Notes: generated from the sequence alone by a model not told the origin. 33,276 nucleotides of DNA from JBEKYD01 sp049509915 (GCA_049509915.1 JBEKZL010000043.1:1-33276), one strand, 5' to 3'. Numbered from the stretch's first letter, positions 17,107 through 25,957 are shown. Made by a program: numbers and translations.

Positions 17107-17898
17107 TCATCGCGTCGTCTGAGGAGTGATGGCGGCGTGGAGTTGTTTGACGGCCTCGCGGGATTTCTCCAACAGGAAGGAATGTTCGGCGGCGGCGCCC
17201 ACGAAGCGCATACCGCGTTCGGCCCAGAAGGCGGCCATGGCGACACTGCGCGTCTGGATGCCGGGGACGACGTGGTAGCGGTGGCATTGCTCGATGAGGC
17301 GGTCTACGGCGGCAACCAGTTTGGGATTGTCGAATTCGCCCGGAACGCCGAGCGAGACGGAAAGGTCGGCCGGGCCGACCATCACGATGTCCAGGCCGGG
17401 AACGCTCAGAAGTTCGTCGGCGCGTTCGAGCGCGGTGGTGGTTTCAAACTGCACCACGGCGAGCACGCTGCGGTTGACATGTTCGATGATTTCGGGCATG
17501 GAGGCCGGAGCGTAATCCACCATGGTCGCGTTGACGCCGAATCCGCGCTTGCCGAGCGGCGGAAAACGCATCCATCGCAGGGCTTCCTCCAGCACGCGCG
17601 GGTCCTCCACGCGCGGCAGAATGATGCCGTCGGCCCCCGCATCGAGCAGGCGCGCTACCAGCGAATAGAGCAGTTCGCCGACGCGCACAATGGGCGTGAT
17701 GCCGCACCCGTGGGAGGCCCGGATCATGTCGGCCACGGTTTCCAGATCGAAGGCGCCGTGCTCCATGTCGATAAAGACGTAGTCGAAGCCGGCGGCGGCG
17801 AAAGTGCGGGCAATCTCCGGCGAGCGGTACACCTGCAACCCGCTTCCGAAAACCGTGCCGCCCTGGGCCAGTTTCTGGCGGGTGTGATTGAGGCGCAT
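17107..17898 (-). CDS. HpcH/HpaI aldolase family protein
   Basis: 263 aa. A TIM-barrel class II aldolase of the HpcH/HpaI (and GarL) family, which cleaves 2-keto-3-deoxy acids to pyruvate plus an aldehyde. Motifs: FIDMEHGAFDLE (catalytic His region), RVGELLYSLVARLLDAGADGIILPRVEDP, QFETTTALERADEL (metal-ligand Glu) and MVGPADLSVSLG (metal-ligand Asp). Its ATG is preceded by a strong AAAGGAG (17915-17909). The physiological substrate is uncertain. A glycerate 2-kinase lies 2.9 kb upstream on the same strand; in the glucarate pathway a GarL-type aldolase makes tartronate semialdehyde, which after reduction is phosphorylated by such a kinase, so a functional link is conceivable, but no reductase gene is present here. 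Confidence 0.88.
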   Translation of the reverse strand: MRLNHTRQKLAQGGTVFGSGLQVYRSPEIARTFAAAGFDYVFIDMEHGAFDLETVADMIRASHGCGITPIVRVGELLYSLVARLLDAGADGIILPRVEDPRVLEEALRWMRFPPLGKRGFGVNATMVDYAPASMPEIIEHVNRSVLAVVQFETTTALERADELLSVPGLDIVMVGPADLSVSLGVPGEFDNPKLVAAVDRLIEQCHRYHVVPGIQTRSVAMAAFWAERGMRFVGAAAEHSFLLEKSREAVKQLHAAITPQTTR

Positions 17899-18255
17899 GG
17901 GGATGGCGCTCCTTTCGAAACCATTATGCTAGCAGGCGGGAAGCGCGCCAATGGTGGGGCAGGCGATGCTGCCGAGGAAGAACAATAGGGCAGCCGGGTC
18001 TTCGCGGTTGGTGATGGGCTGCGCGTCGCTGGCGAACCCCAGCCTCGGCGTTTCCCGCCGAGTTGGCGCGAGCTGGCCCATTGCCAGCGCCAAGCCGACT
18101 TATGGGGAGTAATCCATGCGCGAGCGCCGGATAGGTCGCCGAGCATGTCCCGTTCCAATTCCGCCATGCGGTCAACGGTAACAGCAGTCTTGAGCTATTA
18201 TAGCGACGTCCCGAGTAAGCCCCACTCCGTCCCCTCGGTCCGAAATCTCGAGCAG
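17899..18255. other. gene-free interval between aldolase and broken ATPase gene
   Basis: 357 bp. Apart from the aldolase ribosome-binding site at 17909-17915, I see no supported gene. A 50-codon minus-strand frame (18081-17929, beginning MGQLAPTRRE and ending ALPAC) is open but lacks a Shine-Dalgarno and any family resemblance. Base composition changes across this gap, from G+C-rich on the left to near 50 percent on the right, so it may contain the edge of an acquired segment. Confidence 0.4.
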
Positions 18256-20212
18256 TCACTCCTGGCTGGCATCCGGACCAAAGTAAATATTCTTGCGCAA
18301 CTCTTCAATCCGAGCGCGCGTGATTATTCCTTCTCTTTCGAGCTTCTCACCGAATTTGGCCACCTTTTGGACGTAACACCCGACATCGTCCGCAACTTGC
18401 CGAGCGAAAAGATGATCCTCGGGAGAGGATGATCGAATCGACCCGATAATCTTAAATTCCTCTTCTGTGTACCTGCTATCAAGGGCCCCGAGATCGTGCT
18501 TGTCGAGTTGGGCGTGATCTTTGACGCAAATTGCCATTACGGTCCCGCGGATAAGCAGTTCGCTCTCACGATACACATCGCCGCATTTCGGACATATGTA
18601 CTTCTGCTCCGATACCCTTTCAAAAAGCGGGTCAAACTGCTCAAGGTCGCTATCGTAAGCAAACCGATGCTGTCGCAAAATGTTCTTGTCGGTCGCAAAA
18701 CCAAGATTGTTCTCTAAACAAATGCCATAATCAATACAGTACAGAATCCTCGCGGACTTGTCCTTCTTAGTCGTCCGGCCTTTTGTCAGCAAGTGAACAA
18801 CGAAACACATGCTGAGGTACTTCAGCCTAATTTCGTTTTTTGGCAACACCATAAAATGGCTAGCTTCAGTACCTTTACCCCTTTCCGCGACAGCCTTGGA
18901 GAGAACTGTATCCCATATTTCAGAGACATATGCTGGGAGTGCGACGCCACCCTTTGAGGCACCTTCCATTTGGTCTAGGTAGGCGCGAGATGCATATCGA
19001 ACGCCGTAGTCGACATCCGATTTCTTAATCCTTCGATCCGTCTGAGACGCACGGCTCCACCCTGCTTTAGAACGATTCCAAGTGTTCTTGGAACACCCAT
19101 GGCGGAGCGACTCATTTCACGCCATACTTCAGTTGGCTCTTCGAAAACCTGCTTTGGAGTCAGCTGTGCGTACACTCTGATGCGCTCAGTCACGATTTGC
19201 TCAGTGAGCGTTTCTAACTCCGCCATTGCAGAATTGAGCGAGTCGCTCCGCTCCACAAATGCGTCCAGATCGAGGGAAAGCTCGAATAGATCGCGTTGGA
19301 GGATGAGGGAGCTCCCCAGCGTATATTTGTCTGTTATCGCGCACAACTTAACGAAAAGGCCAGAATGATTTCCAATTAGCTTCTTCAATAGCGTCGTGAA
19401 GCGTCTCTGGAGTTCCCCGGAGAGGGCGGAAAATTCATCGATCAGGAGGAATACGGCTGGAATTCCGGCTGCCTCACGAAGGTCGCCCAGAATTTGAAGA
19501 ATGTCCGCAATCGTCAAGCGATAAGATACGGAATAACTGAACTTCTGTTCCTCCTCATTAGCAGTTTCAGCCTTGGCCTTCGCTCCAAAGGATACCCCTG
19601 GCTTGTCAGAAACATTTGCGGTCGACGAAAACTCGTTTTCAGTCTTCGTTCTCGCCGTCTCTTTTGCATCGACCTTTCCAGAGCGGTCAAGCACTCTGGG
19701 GAGGCCAGACTGAAGCACGCCTACCAACTTGGATAGCAGCGCCTTTGTTTCTGCCGCTTTTTTTTGCTCCGCTGACTTAAATAGCTTGGCAAGAAGCCCC
19801 GGCTGCGAATTTACGGCTGGCCAAGAGCGGGAGATCTCTCGGAAACCGCATCGCAGAACTCTGAGGCAAAAACGTGCTCGAATTCAGCGAACTGATCTGC
19901 CTGTATGTCCGAGAGCGCCTGACATTTGTTTAGGTCGATGTAGATGGCCAATGTCCGGGGCTTTGCCACGCCCGGCTGCTCCGGATTCCAAGAGCGAGTA
20001 CATTCGACGAGTGATCGGTACAAGAGCGTCGTCTTGCCTGTCCCGCGGCGGCCTACGATCAGCTGATCGCTCTCGCTGAGAACCTGCCGAAGAAACCCAT
20101 AGAAGTCCACGTAGTATTCTGCCAACAGGTTGAGCTTGGCAGTGTCTCGGAGTGCGATGTAATCGGTCCTTAGCATCGAATTGAAGGCATCATCCACTCT
20201 CGGGTTGGTCAT
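18256..20212 (-). pseudogene. P-loop ATPase with C-terminal zinc-ribbon and winged-helix-like region, two frameshifts
   Basis: Three consecutive minus-strand frames read as one protein of about 650 aa. Part 1 (from ATG 20212, with AGGAG eight bases upstream) has Walker A GRRGTGKTT at residues 54-62. Near 19835-19840 a (GA)3 run marks a frame change, after which ISRSWPAVNSQPGLLAKLF continues smoothly. Part 2 holds the Walker B FLLIDEFSAL and an ORC/Cdc6-like body. A second change near 19025-19065 leads into RRIKKSDVDYGVRYASRAYL, upstream of the nominal ATG at 18969. Part 3 has CPKCG and a later CVKDH, a zinc-ribbon-like pattern, then a winged-helix-like tail. Both changes are -1 or +2. G+C is near 50 percent, lower than flanking genes. 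Function is unknown; ATPases of this sort occur in mobile and defence contexts. Sequence error is possible. Confidence 0.7.
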
Positions 20213-20439
20213 GGCTTGTTCTCCTACTGTACCGCCGAGGCTACTGCGACAGGAAGGAACGGGCAAGTAGCGGATTCTACGGGATTTCCGAGACCTAACC
20301 TGGATCCCGAACGATAAACGCGCCAGGCTCCTGGAATCCACATGGGCGTAAAGCCCCCATCCCGTACTTTCATCGCCAACCGTCGCGAATCCGCCACGCG
20401 GCACTGTCGCCGTGAATGCCCCCCCCTCAATCCGTTCAG

Positions 20440-20784
20440 TTACTCCGCGATGCCGTGGCGGCGCAGCATGTCGGCGGCGTGCGGATCGCCATAAGACTCG
20501 GCGGCGCGGGCGTGGCGCCAGGCTTCGTTGTAGTCGCCGCGGACGGTGTAGATTTCGGCCAGGGCGGCGTGGGCGGAAGCGAATTGGGGGTCGAGGCGCA
20601 CGGCTTCGAGCAGCAGGCCAAGGCCGTCATCCTGGCGGCCTTCCATGCGGTAAAACTGGGCCAGGTGAAAGTACGGGCGCGGATTGGCAGGCTCGCGCTC
20701 GATCCAGGCGCGCTGTTCGGCCATCTGGCGGCGGGTTTCGGCGCCGAGGGCGGCTTCCACGACTTCTTGGCGCCAGAAACTCAT
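20440..20784 (-). CDS. small tetratricopeptide-repeat protein
   Basis: 114 aa with about two TPR units: ANPRPYFHLAQFYRMEGRQDDGLGLLLEAVRLDP and SAHAALAEIYTVRGDYNEAWRHARAAESYG are the obvious helix pairs, described here in outline. There is no signal peptide or membrane segment, so it should be cytoplasmic. Its ATG overlaps the stop of the glycerate kinase gene by 4 bp, so the two are translationally coupled. TPR units mediate protein contacts; a role tied to the kinase or its pathway is suggested only by the overlap. A 227-bp gap with no supported feature other than the next gene's ribosome-binding site separates it from the broken ATPase gene downstream. Confidence 0.8.
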   Translation of the reverse strand: MSFWRQEVVEAALGAETRRQMAEQRAWIEREPANPRPYFHLAQFYRMEGRQDDGLGLLLEAVRLDPQFASAHAALAEIYTVRGDYNEAWRHARAAESYGDPHAADMLRRHGIAE

Positions 20785-22070
20785 GCCGGCGCACCGATTA
20801 GAAGAATATGCACGTCGGCCACGTTGGTCTTGGTGGGGCCGGTCATGACCAGGTCTCCCAGGGGGGCGAAATAATGGTAGGAATCGTTGCGCTCGAGGTA
20901 TGCGGCGGCGGCGGGATTGCGCGCCAGGGTTTCGCCGTCCGCGACGGCGCCGGCGGCGTCGGTTGGCCCGTCGGTTCCATCCGTGCCGGCGCTGAACACC
21001 ACCACGTTGGGAAGGCCGGCTATATCGATGGCGGCGGCCAGAACGAACTCCTGGTTGCGGCCTCCCAGGCCGTCGCCGCGCAAGTTCACGGTGGTTTCTC
21101 CGCCGCTGATGATGGCGGCCGGGGGCGCGGCGGGTCTGCCGGTTTCGACCACTTCGCGGGCGATGGCGGCGTGCATGCGCGCCACATCGCGGGTTTCGCC
21201 CTGGATGGTCGAAGCCAGCACAAGGGTGCGGAAGCCCAAAGCGTCCGCGCAGGCGGCGGCGCGATCGAGTGCCAGGCGATTGCCGCCTACGACGGTATTG
21301 CGCACACGCTCGAACAGCGGGTCGCCGGGTTTGGGTGTCTCGGCGATTTCGCCGCGCGTGCCGCGCTCCAGGCGCAGGCGCACGGCTTCGGGCAGGCGCG
21401 GCCGCAGCCCGTAGCGGTCGACAATGGCGGCGGCGTCGGCGAAGGTGGACGCGTCGGGAGCGGTCGGGCCGGAGCCGATCACGCTCAGATCGTCGCCGAT
21501 TACGTCGCTCAGCAGCAGGGCTTCCACCGTGGCGGGCGCGGCCATGCGCGCCAGTTGGCCGCCCTTGATGCGCGAAAGGTGCTTGCGCAGGGTATTGATC
21601 TCGTAGATATCGGCGCCGCAGGCGAGCAGCAGCTTGGTGACTTCCTGCTTTTCAGCGAGAGTGATACCATCGGCCGGAAGCGGCAGCAGGGCTGAACCGC
21701 CGCCGGAGATCAGGCAGAGCACCAGGTCGCCCGAGCCGGCGCTTTCCGCCAGGGCCGCGATGCGCTGGGAACCGGCCACGCCGCGCTCATCGGGCAACGG
21801 GTGCCTGGCTTGCTGGAGCTCGATGTGGGCGAGCGGGGCCAGGTGACCGTCCTTGACATTCAGCAGCCCGGCGGTGATGCGGCTGCCGAGCACGCGTTCG
21901 GCGGCGTGCGCCATGGAAGCGCCGGCTTTCCCCGCGCCCAGCACAAAGATCCGCTGGAAACGGTCGAAGTCGATGGTGTGGAGGTGGCGCTCGACGGCCT
22001 CTTCGGGATCGGCCGCGCGCAGGGCTTCGTCGAGAATCTGGCGGGCTTGGCGGCGAAGGATGCGGTTCAT
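20781..22070 (-). CDS. glycerate 2-kinase (MOFRL/DUF4147 family)
   Basis: 429 aa, the usual length. It phosphorylates D-glycerate to 2-phosphoglycerate with ATP, feeding glycerate from glyoxylate, serine or sugar-acid degradation into glycolysis. Motifs: FVLGAGKAGASMAHAAE in the N-terminal DUF4147 domain; LISGGGSALLPLPADG; INTLRKHLSRIKGGQLA; LLLSDVIGDDLSVIGSGPT; and in the C-terminal MOFRL domain ISGGETTVNLRGDG, GGRNQEFVLAAA and FSAGTDGTDGPTDAAGA. The start at ATG 22070 matches the family. It overlaps the downstream TPR gene. An HpcH/HpaI-type aldolase lies further down the same strand beyond the ATPase pseudogene. Confidence 0.93.
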   Translation of the reverse strand: MNRILRRQARQILDEALRAADPEEAVERHLHTIDFDRFQRIFVLGAGKAGASMAHAAERVLGSRITAGLLNVKDGHLAPLAHIELQQARHPLPDERGVAGSQRIAALAESAGSGDLVLCLISGGGSALLPLPADGITLAEKQEVTKLLLACGADIYEINTLRKHLSRIKGGQLARMAAPATVEALLLSDVIGDDLSVIGSGPTAPDASTFADAAAIVDRYGLRPRLPEAVRLRLERGTRGEIAETPKPGDPLFERVRNTVVGGNRLALDRAAACADALGFRTLVLASTIQGETRDVARMHAAIAREVVETGRPAAPPAAIISGGETTVNLRGDGLGGRNQEFVLAAAIDIAGLPNVVVFSAGTDGTDGPTDAAGAVADGETLARNPAAAAYLERNDSYHYFAPLGDLVMTGPTKTNVADVHILLIGAPA

Positions 22071-22163
22071 GGTATAGCCGGTGAAGACTCCATTGTAGGC
22101 CGACGCGAGAGTCCAGAGCCACGCGTCCGGAGATCGGGCACTTTGGCCGGCTCGCCACGGGCG

Positions 22164-22536
22164 TTACGGTGCCGCGGCGCCGACTATTTCCTGGAAGAGC
22201 CGACAGAGGCGGTCGAACGACTTGCAACTCCGGGCGAGGCCGATATCGAACAATGCCGTCAGTGCCGGTCTCGGACCGAGTTCGGCCGGGCAGTCGCCGT
22301 CCGTGTCGAGCACGATCAGAATCGTCCCTGGTCCGGCCAGCATCTCCGCCGCCAGTTCAACGTCCTTTTCCAGTTCGCCCTCTTGCAGCAATCGGTCCCC
22401 GGCTGCGTCTGATTGGGCGCGACACGTCGATTGAGATATGGGGGGCGTAACGCTCGCTGAGGGGCCGGAGAAGCACGGGCACGGCGAAAACCTCGCCGTG
22501 CCCCTCCACGATGGGGACAATGCGCAGAGCGGGCAT
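22164..22536 (-). pseudogene. DUF4276 protein gene, frameshifted and internally deleted
   Basis: ATG 22536 lies 2 nt after the stop of the upstream ATPase. It starts MPALRIVPIVEGHGEVFAVP and continues to SIDVSRPIRRSR, then hits a GGGG run (plus-strand CCCC 22397-22400) where the frame changes into DRLLQEGELEKDVELAAEM and LIVLDTDGDCPAELGP. From there it jumps directly to a C-terminal-looking segment (ALTALFDIGLARSCKSFDRLCRLF). Family members run about 190-220 aa; here only about 124 codons remain, so roughly 80 residues are missing around 22265-22280. DUF4276 proteins have a TOPRIM-like look (conserved VEGxGE and DxDxD-type DTDGD) and usually sit beside an AAA_21/ABC-type ATPase, as here. The gene is certainly non-functional as read. 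Confidence 0.75.
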
Positions 22537-22538
22537 GC

Positions 22539-23742
22539 CTATTTGAAAAGTCTCATCTGTAGATCCGACGGGTCCGGTATCCTGCTCCAGTCGGGCTCCA
22601 TCTGGTTGATGCGCATTAATTCCCCAGGTGTGCGCATGCGTTTCTGAAGAATTCTCTTCCCCGCCTCGTTCACCGGCCCGATGAACGTCCTGCCTTCCGC
22701 CGCCGAAACCGCGAGGATCGATTCCACCGGTATATCGCTGCGATCCAACAGGTCGGGGCTGTGGCTCGTGACGATCACCTGCCGGCTGTTGGCGGCTTCC
22801 CGGAGACAGTCCAACAGGACCCCGGCAGCAGCCGGATGAAGGGCCATCTCGGGTTCTTCGATACCGACGACCGGAATGGCGGTGCCGCTGGTTGGCCGTT
22901 GGGCAACGATGACACCGAGGGCGCGCAGCGTGCCATCTGACATGCTGGACGCGAGGAGCTTACGGGTCTTTTCATCCGGGCCCGCGCGCTCGACGAACTC
23001 GAGAGTCTGTTTGGGCCCAAGCGCGCGCGATTGGACGCTCTCGATGCCGGGCACGACAAGCCTCAGGAACTCCAGCACGCGTTCCGCCCGTTCCGGCTCG
23101 TGGCGCGTCAGCGAGTCGAGGACAGCGGATAGGTTGCCCCCGTCCCTCGCCAACAGGTCCCCTGGATCGGGGCTCTGCAGGTCTCGGATCCGTTCGGGAT
23201 TCAGATTATAAAAGCCCATGGATGAGAGCGCCTTATAGAAAATATCGAGTTTGGGGTAGCCCGACATGGTCACCAGGTAGAGCCGGTCCGCGGCAGCAAC
23301 CGGGGGAGTGGTCTTGATGTCTCGCCTCTACGACCGTCCCATTGCTGACCGCGAAAGACCCGCGATCGCCTGGGTTCTCTGCATCCTGCCAGTCACACTC
23401 TTCGTGCTGGACGGCATAGGCGCCACCACTCCGGGCGCCGATCTCAAATTGATATCGAAAGCGATAGCTGGGCCGAATTTCGGCGGTTAGCCGGATGGCA
23501 AAATGATTCGGGCGCCCTGCGGAGCGGCGTCGGACTTCATTGATCCCGCCCCGGTCTCGAACCGCTTGATCGAGCGAATAACGAAGAGCGTCGGCGCAAA
23601 ACCGGAGTGCGTCGAGAAAATTGCTCTTGCCGGCGCCATTGGGGCCGATCAGGAAGGTCAAGGGCTCAAGCTCAACATCGCAACCCGCGATGCTCTTGTA
23701 GTCCTTGATCGCAACCTTACGCAGGTAAACGGGAAGGTTCAT
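22539..23742 (-). pseudogene. AAA/ABC-type (OLD/RecF-like) ATPase, one frameshift
   Basis: About 400 aa when joined. N-terminal part from ATG 23742: KDYKSIAGCDVELEPLTFLIGPNGAGKSNFLDALRF contains Walker A GPNGAGKS. Near 23305-23320 the frame changes (+1 or -2); on the new frame TTPPVAAADRLYLVTMSGYPKLDIFYKAL reads naturally before the nominal ATG at 23273. The second part has an ABC-like signature (MSDGTLRALG), Walker B GIEEPEMALHP and the switch His in VIVTSHSPDLLD. Together with the adjacent DUF4276 gene this is the ATPase plus TOPRIM-like pairing reminiscent of OLD-type and PARIS-like defence systems; defence is inference, not demonstrated. Both partners are damaged, which suggests loss of selection. 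Confidence 0.78.
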
Positions 23743-23819
23743 GTCAATCCACGGTCCATATTGCGGACAACGCTCTTAATCTACCGTGATTCCGGGCAGT
23801 CTGCACGGAACTCTTCCGG

Positions 23820-24080
23820 CTATTCCAACAGGTGCCTGTACTCTTCCGGATCGAGACCGAAGCTCTCCATCAGGCGCGGCAAATCGGGGCGGAGGGTCTC
23901 GGGGGTGACCTCGACCCAGGCGGCGATGACGGTTTCGACGCCGACGCGGTTCTTGCCGTCCTGCCCGGCCAAGGCTTCGGCCGCGGCCCGCAGCTGTGCT
24001 TCGGTTTGACCGCGCACCGGACGGGGAGTTTGGGAGAGGATCTGGTTCAACAGGTCTTGAGCGGCGTCGTTCCAGTTCAT
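23820..24080 (-). CDS. small conserved protein of unknown function
   Basis: 86 aa, ATG 24080. Helical, with WNDAAQDLLNQIL at the start, then RGQTEAQLRAAAEALA, and a C-terminus with VTPETLRPDLPRLMESFG. The layout recalls the short PCP_red-type domain (seen at the C-terminus of protochlorophyllide reductase 57-kDa subunits and as stand-alone small proteins), but the match is weak. It follows the hydrolase gene by 24 bp on the same strand, so the two are probably co-transcribed. No signal peptide or membrane segment. Confidence 0.6.
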   Translation of the reverse strand: MNWNDAAQDLLNQILSQTPRPVRGQTEAQLRAAAEALAGQDGKNRVGVETVIAAWVEVTPETLRPDLPRLMESFGLDPEEYRHLLE

Positions 24081-24104
24081 GATTTTGAAAACGGGCTCCC
24101 GTTC

Positions 24105-25379
24105 TTACCGGACGATGAACTTGGCGATTTCATCGATGACTTCGGCAGCCACGTGACCGGGCTTCTTGTAATCGGCCTCGGTGCTCTTGCCTTCACCAGC
24201 CACCATCTGGTGATCGAGAGCGGGGAAGTTGTGGAGGGTGACGTTGCGATGCTCGCCCAAGCCCTCCTGCCAAAGCGTGAAATCCTGCGGGGGCACCTGA
24301 AAATCGCGGCCGCCGTGGATTACCAGGATTGGGATATTCAGTTTGCCGGCTACCTCGACCGGGTTGTAGCCCTTCAGGTCAAGCCAGTATTCCGCCGGCA
24401 GGCCCATGACAGGGGGCGCGTCGGCGTCGGCCGTTTCCAGCTTCTTGACGCGCGCGGCCTGCAGCTTGGCGGCGTCGATATTCTTTTGCGATACGCCGAC
24501 CGATGCCAGCTCGTAGATCATGATGTCCTCGAGCGGGCTGGCGTTGGCGGCCAGCATAATCAAGCCGGTCAGCTTGCCGTCGTCGGTGGCGATGCGGGGA
24601 GCCAGGTAGCCGCCCAGGTCATGTCCCAGCAGGAACACGCGATGAGCGTCGACACCGGGCTGCCGGCGGAGAAACTCGAGGGCGGCGAGGGCGTCGTTCA
24701 CAGTTTCGTCGTCGGCGGTATAGGGCTTGCCCTGCATTCTCTGAAAGTATTGCTTGGTCCGCTTCTCGTAACGCATGGTCAGGATGCCGCGGGTGGCCAG
24801 CCCTTCGGCCAGGTCGCGCGCCGGCTTCACGGCGAGGGAGGTGTCGTCCTTGTCCTTGGGGCCAAACCCTTGCACCAGCAGAGCGGCGGGAAACGGTCCG
24901 GGGCCGGAGGCGGGGACGGTCAGCAATCCCGGGAGCTTGTTTTCACCTTCTCCGAAGGAGACTTCGCGTTCGCGAAAGGCTTTGGGATCGCTGTAATCCG
25001 GCCGCTGCCAACTAGTGGCGCCGGGCCGCATCAACATGGCGGAAACCAGTCCCGTCCCGCTGTTTACGCCGAACTGGAAATTGATGGTCTGGGTGGCGAA
25101 GCTCACCGGAATGGTGACGACTGCGTTGACGCCCATATCCTGGACGGCGGGGTCTCCGATCTTACCGACCGCGCCCCAGCTCTTGACCTGGGCAGCTAAT
25201 TTGCCAAAACCGTCCTCGGTGGTGGCGGCCTTGAACTGGGGCGCGAGCATGGCCGAAAACTCGGCGTACTTGCCGCCCAGGAGCAGATCGAGCGCCTTGC
25301 GGGCGGTGTCGCCAGGAGCGGCCGCCGTCTGAGCCATCAGCGGCAGGGCGGAGGCGAAACAAATCAAGCGCGACAACAT
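24105..25379 (-). CDS. secreted DUF3887-like and alpha/beta hydrolase protein with Asp at the nucleophile position
   Basis: 424 aa from ATG 25379 (a GTG lies one codon upstream). Signal peptide LICFASALPLMAQTAAA. Residues of about 25-130 resemble the DUF3887 domain (ARKALDLLLGGKYAEFSAML). The rest is an alpha/beta hydrolase of the dienelactone-hydrolase/S9-peptidase-like type: GPFPAALLVQGFG, FLRRQPGVDAHRVFLLG, then GHDLGG at the nucleophile elbow, HGGRDFQVPP carrying the acid and ALDHQM carrying the His. Relatives normally have GHSLGG; here codon GAC (24618-24620 on the plus strand) gives Asp254. Asp nucleophiles occur in epoxide hydrolases and dehalogenases, so the change may alter chemistry or abolish esterase activity. 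The rest of the protein is intact. Confidence 0.82.
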   Translation of the reverse strand: MLSRLICFASALPLMAQTAAAPGDTARKALDLLLGGKYAEFSAMLAPQFKAATTEDGFGKLAAQVKSWGAVGKIGDPAVQDMGVNAVVTIPVSFATQTINFQFGVNSGTGLVSAMLMRPGATSWQRPDYSDPKAFREREVSFGEGENKLPGLLTVPASGPGPFPAALLVQGFGPKDKDDTSLAVKPARDLAEGLATRGILTMRYEKRTKQYFQRMQGKPYTADDETVNDALAALEFLRRQPGVDAHRVFLLGHDLGGYLAPRIATDDGKLTGLIMLAANASPLEDIMIYELASVGVSQKNIDAAKLQAARVKKLETADADAPPVMGLPAEYWLDLKGYNPVEVAGKLNIPILVIHGGRDFQVPPQDFTLWQEGLGEHRNVTLHNFPALDHQMVAGEGKSTEADYKKPGHVAAEVIDEIAKFIVR

Positions 25380-25675
25380 CACGATTCCATGGTAGCGCGG
25401 ACGTTGCGTCGCAGGCCGGTAGCGGCCGGTGGATGGGCTTTCTGGGGAATTGATTGGCCCCCATCAAAAGGCCAGTTGGCGGTATAGTCGCAATCCTGGA
25501 CTTTTGCGGGCGGGGGCGCGCGGTGCAGGCGAAAAGTGCTGCGGCCTGAGAAGATGCCTTTGAACGTTGCGCAACGCCTGGCGGCCGGCGAACGGCCGAT
25601 CCCCCAGTGATGGCCGAGAGGGTTGGCCAGCCGCCCCTGCTCGCCGACGTATATACGTTGCGATACAATAGGGCG

Positions 25676-25957
25676 TTGGCTGGCGGTATAGAATTCAATT
25701 GGGATGACGAGAACCGGAAGCACCTGGCCGCCCACAAGGTTTCGCCCGCGGAGTTCGAGCAGTTGCTGCACAACAATCGTGTCGACCTGAGTTTCGAGCT
25801 GACCAATGGCGAAGAGCGGTACCGCTCCGTGGGCGTTACGGATGGAGGCCGGTTGTTGTCGGTCGCGTGGATGATCCGCAAAGGCAAGGTACGTGCCATT
25901 ACCGGATTTGCGGCTGGCGCTTCAGATAGAAAGGCGTTCGTGGAGAGACTCAAATGA
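25676..25957 (+). CDS. brnT: BrnT-family toxin
   Basis: About 93 aa. Family pattern FNWDDENRKHLAAHKVSPAEFEQLL, then RYRSVGVTDGGRLLSVAWMIRKGKVRAITGF and a C-terminal DRKAF, as in BrnT/DUF497 ribonuclease toxins, which cleave RNA and are neutralised by BrnA. The frame is open from 25607, but BrnT proteins begin just before the FNWD motif. I placed the start at TTG 25676; TTG 25658 is an alternative and neither has a strong Shine-Dalgarno. Its stop overlaps the ATG of the next gene by 4 bp. In this family toxin precedes antitoxin, as here, and BrnA normally represses the shared promoter. Confidence 0.78.
   Translation: MAGGIEFNWDDENRKHLAAHKVSPAEFEQLLHNNRVDLSFELTNGEERYRSVGVTDGGRLLSVAWMIRKGKVRAITGFAAGASDRKAFVERLK

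Noticed and set aside
17929..18081. 50-codon minus-strand frame ending ALPAC
   Set aside because: Open but without Shine-Dalgarno, family similarity or context; probably chance in G+C-rich DNA or a degenerate remnant.
18975..19727. Calling 18256-18969, 18975-19727 and 19811-20212 as three separate genes
   Set aside because: Protein-like sequence runs across both junctions in the next frame, and the nominal starts of the second and third frames lie inside that continuous sequence.
19758..19765. A8 run (minus strand) as programmed slippage or frameshift site in the ATPase gene
   Set aside because: The frame already has to change before the stop at 19811-19813, upstream of this run, and the run lies cleanly inside the second frame, so it explains neither disruption.
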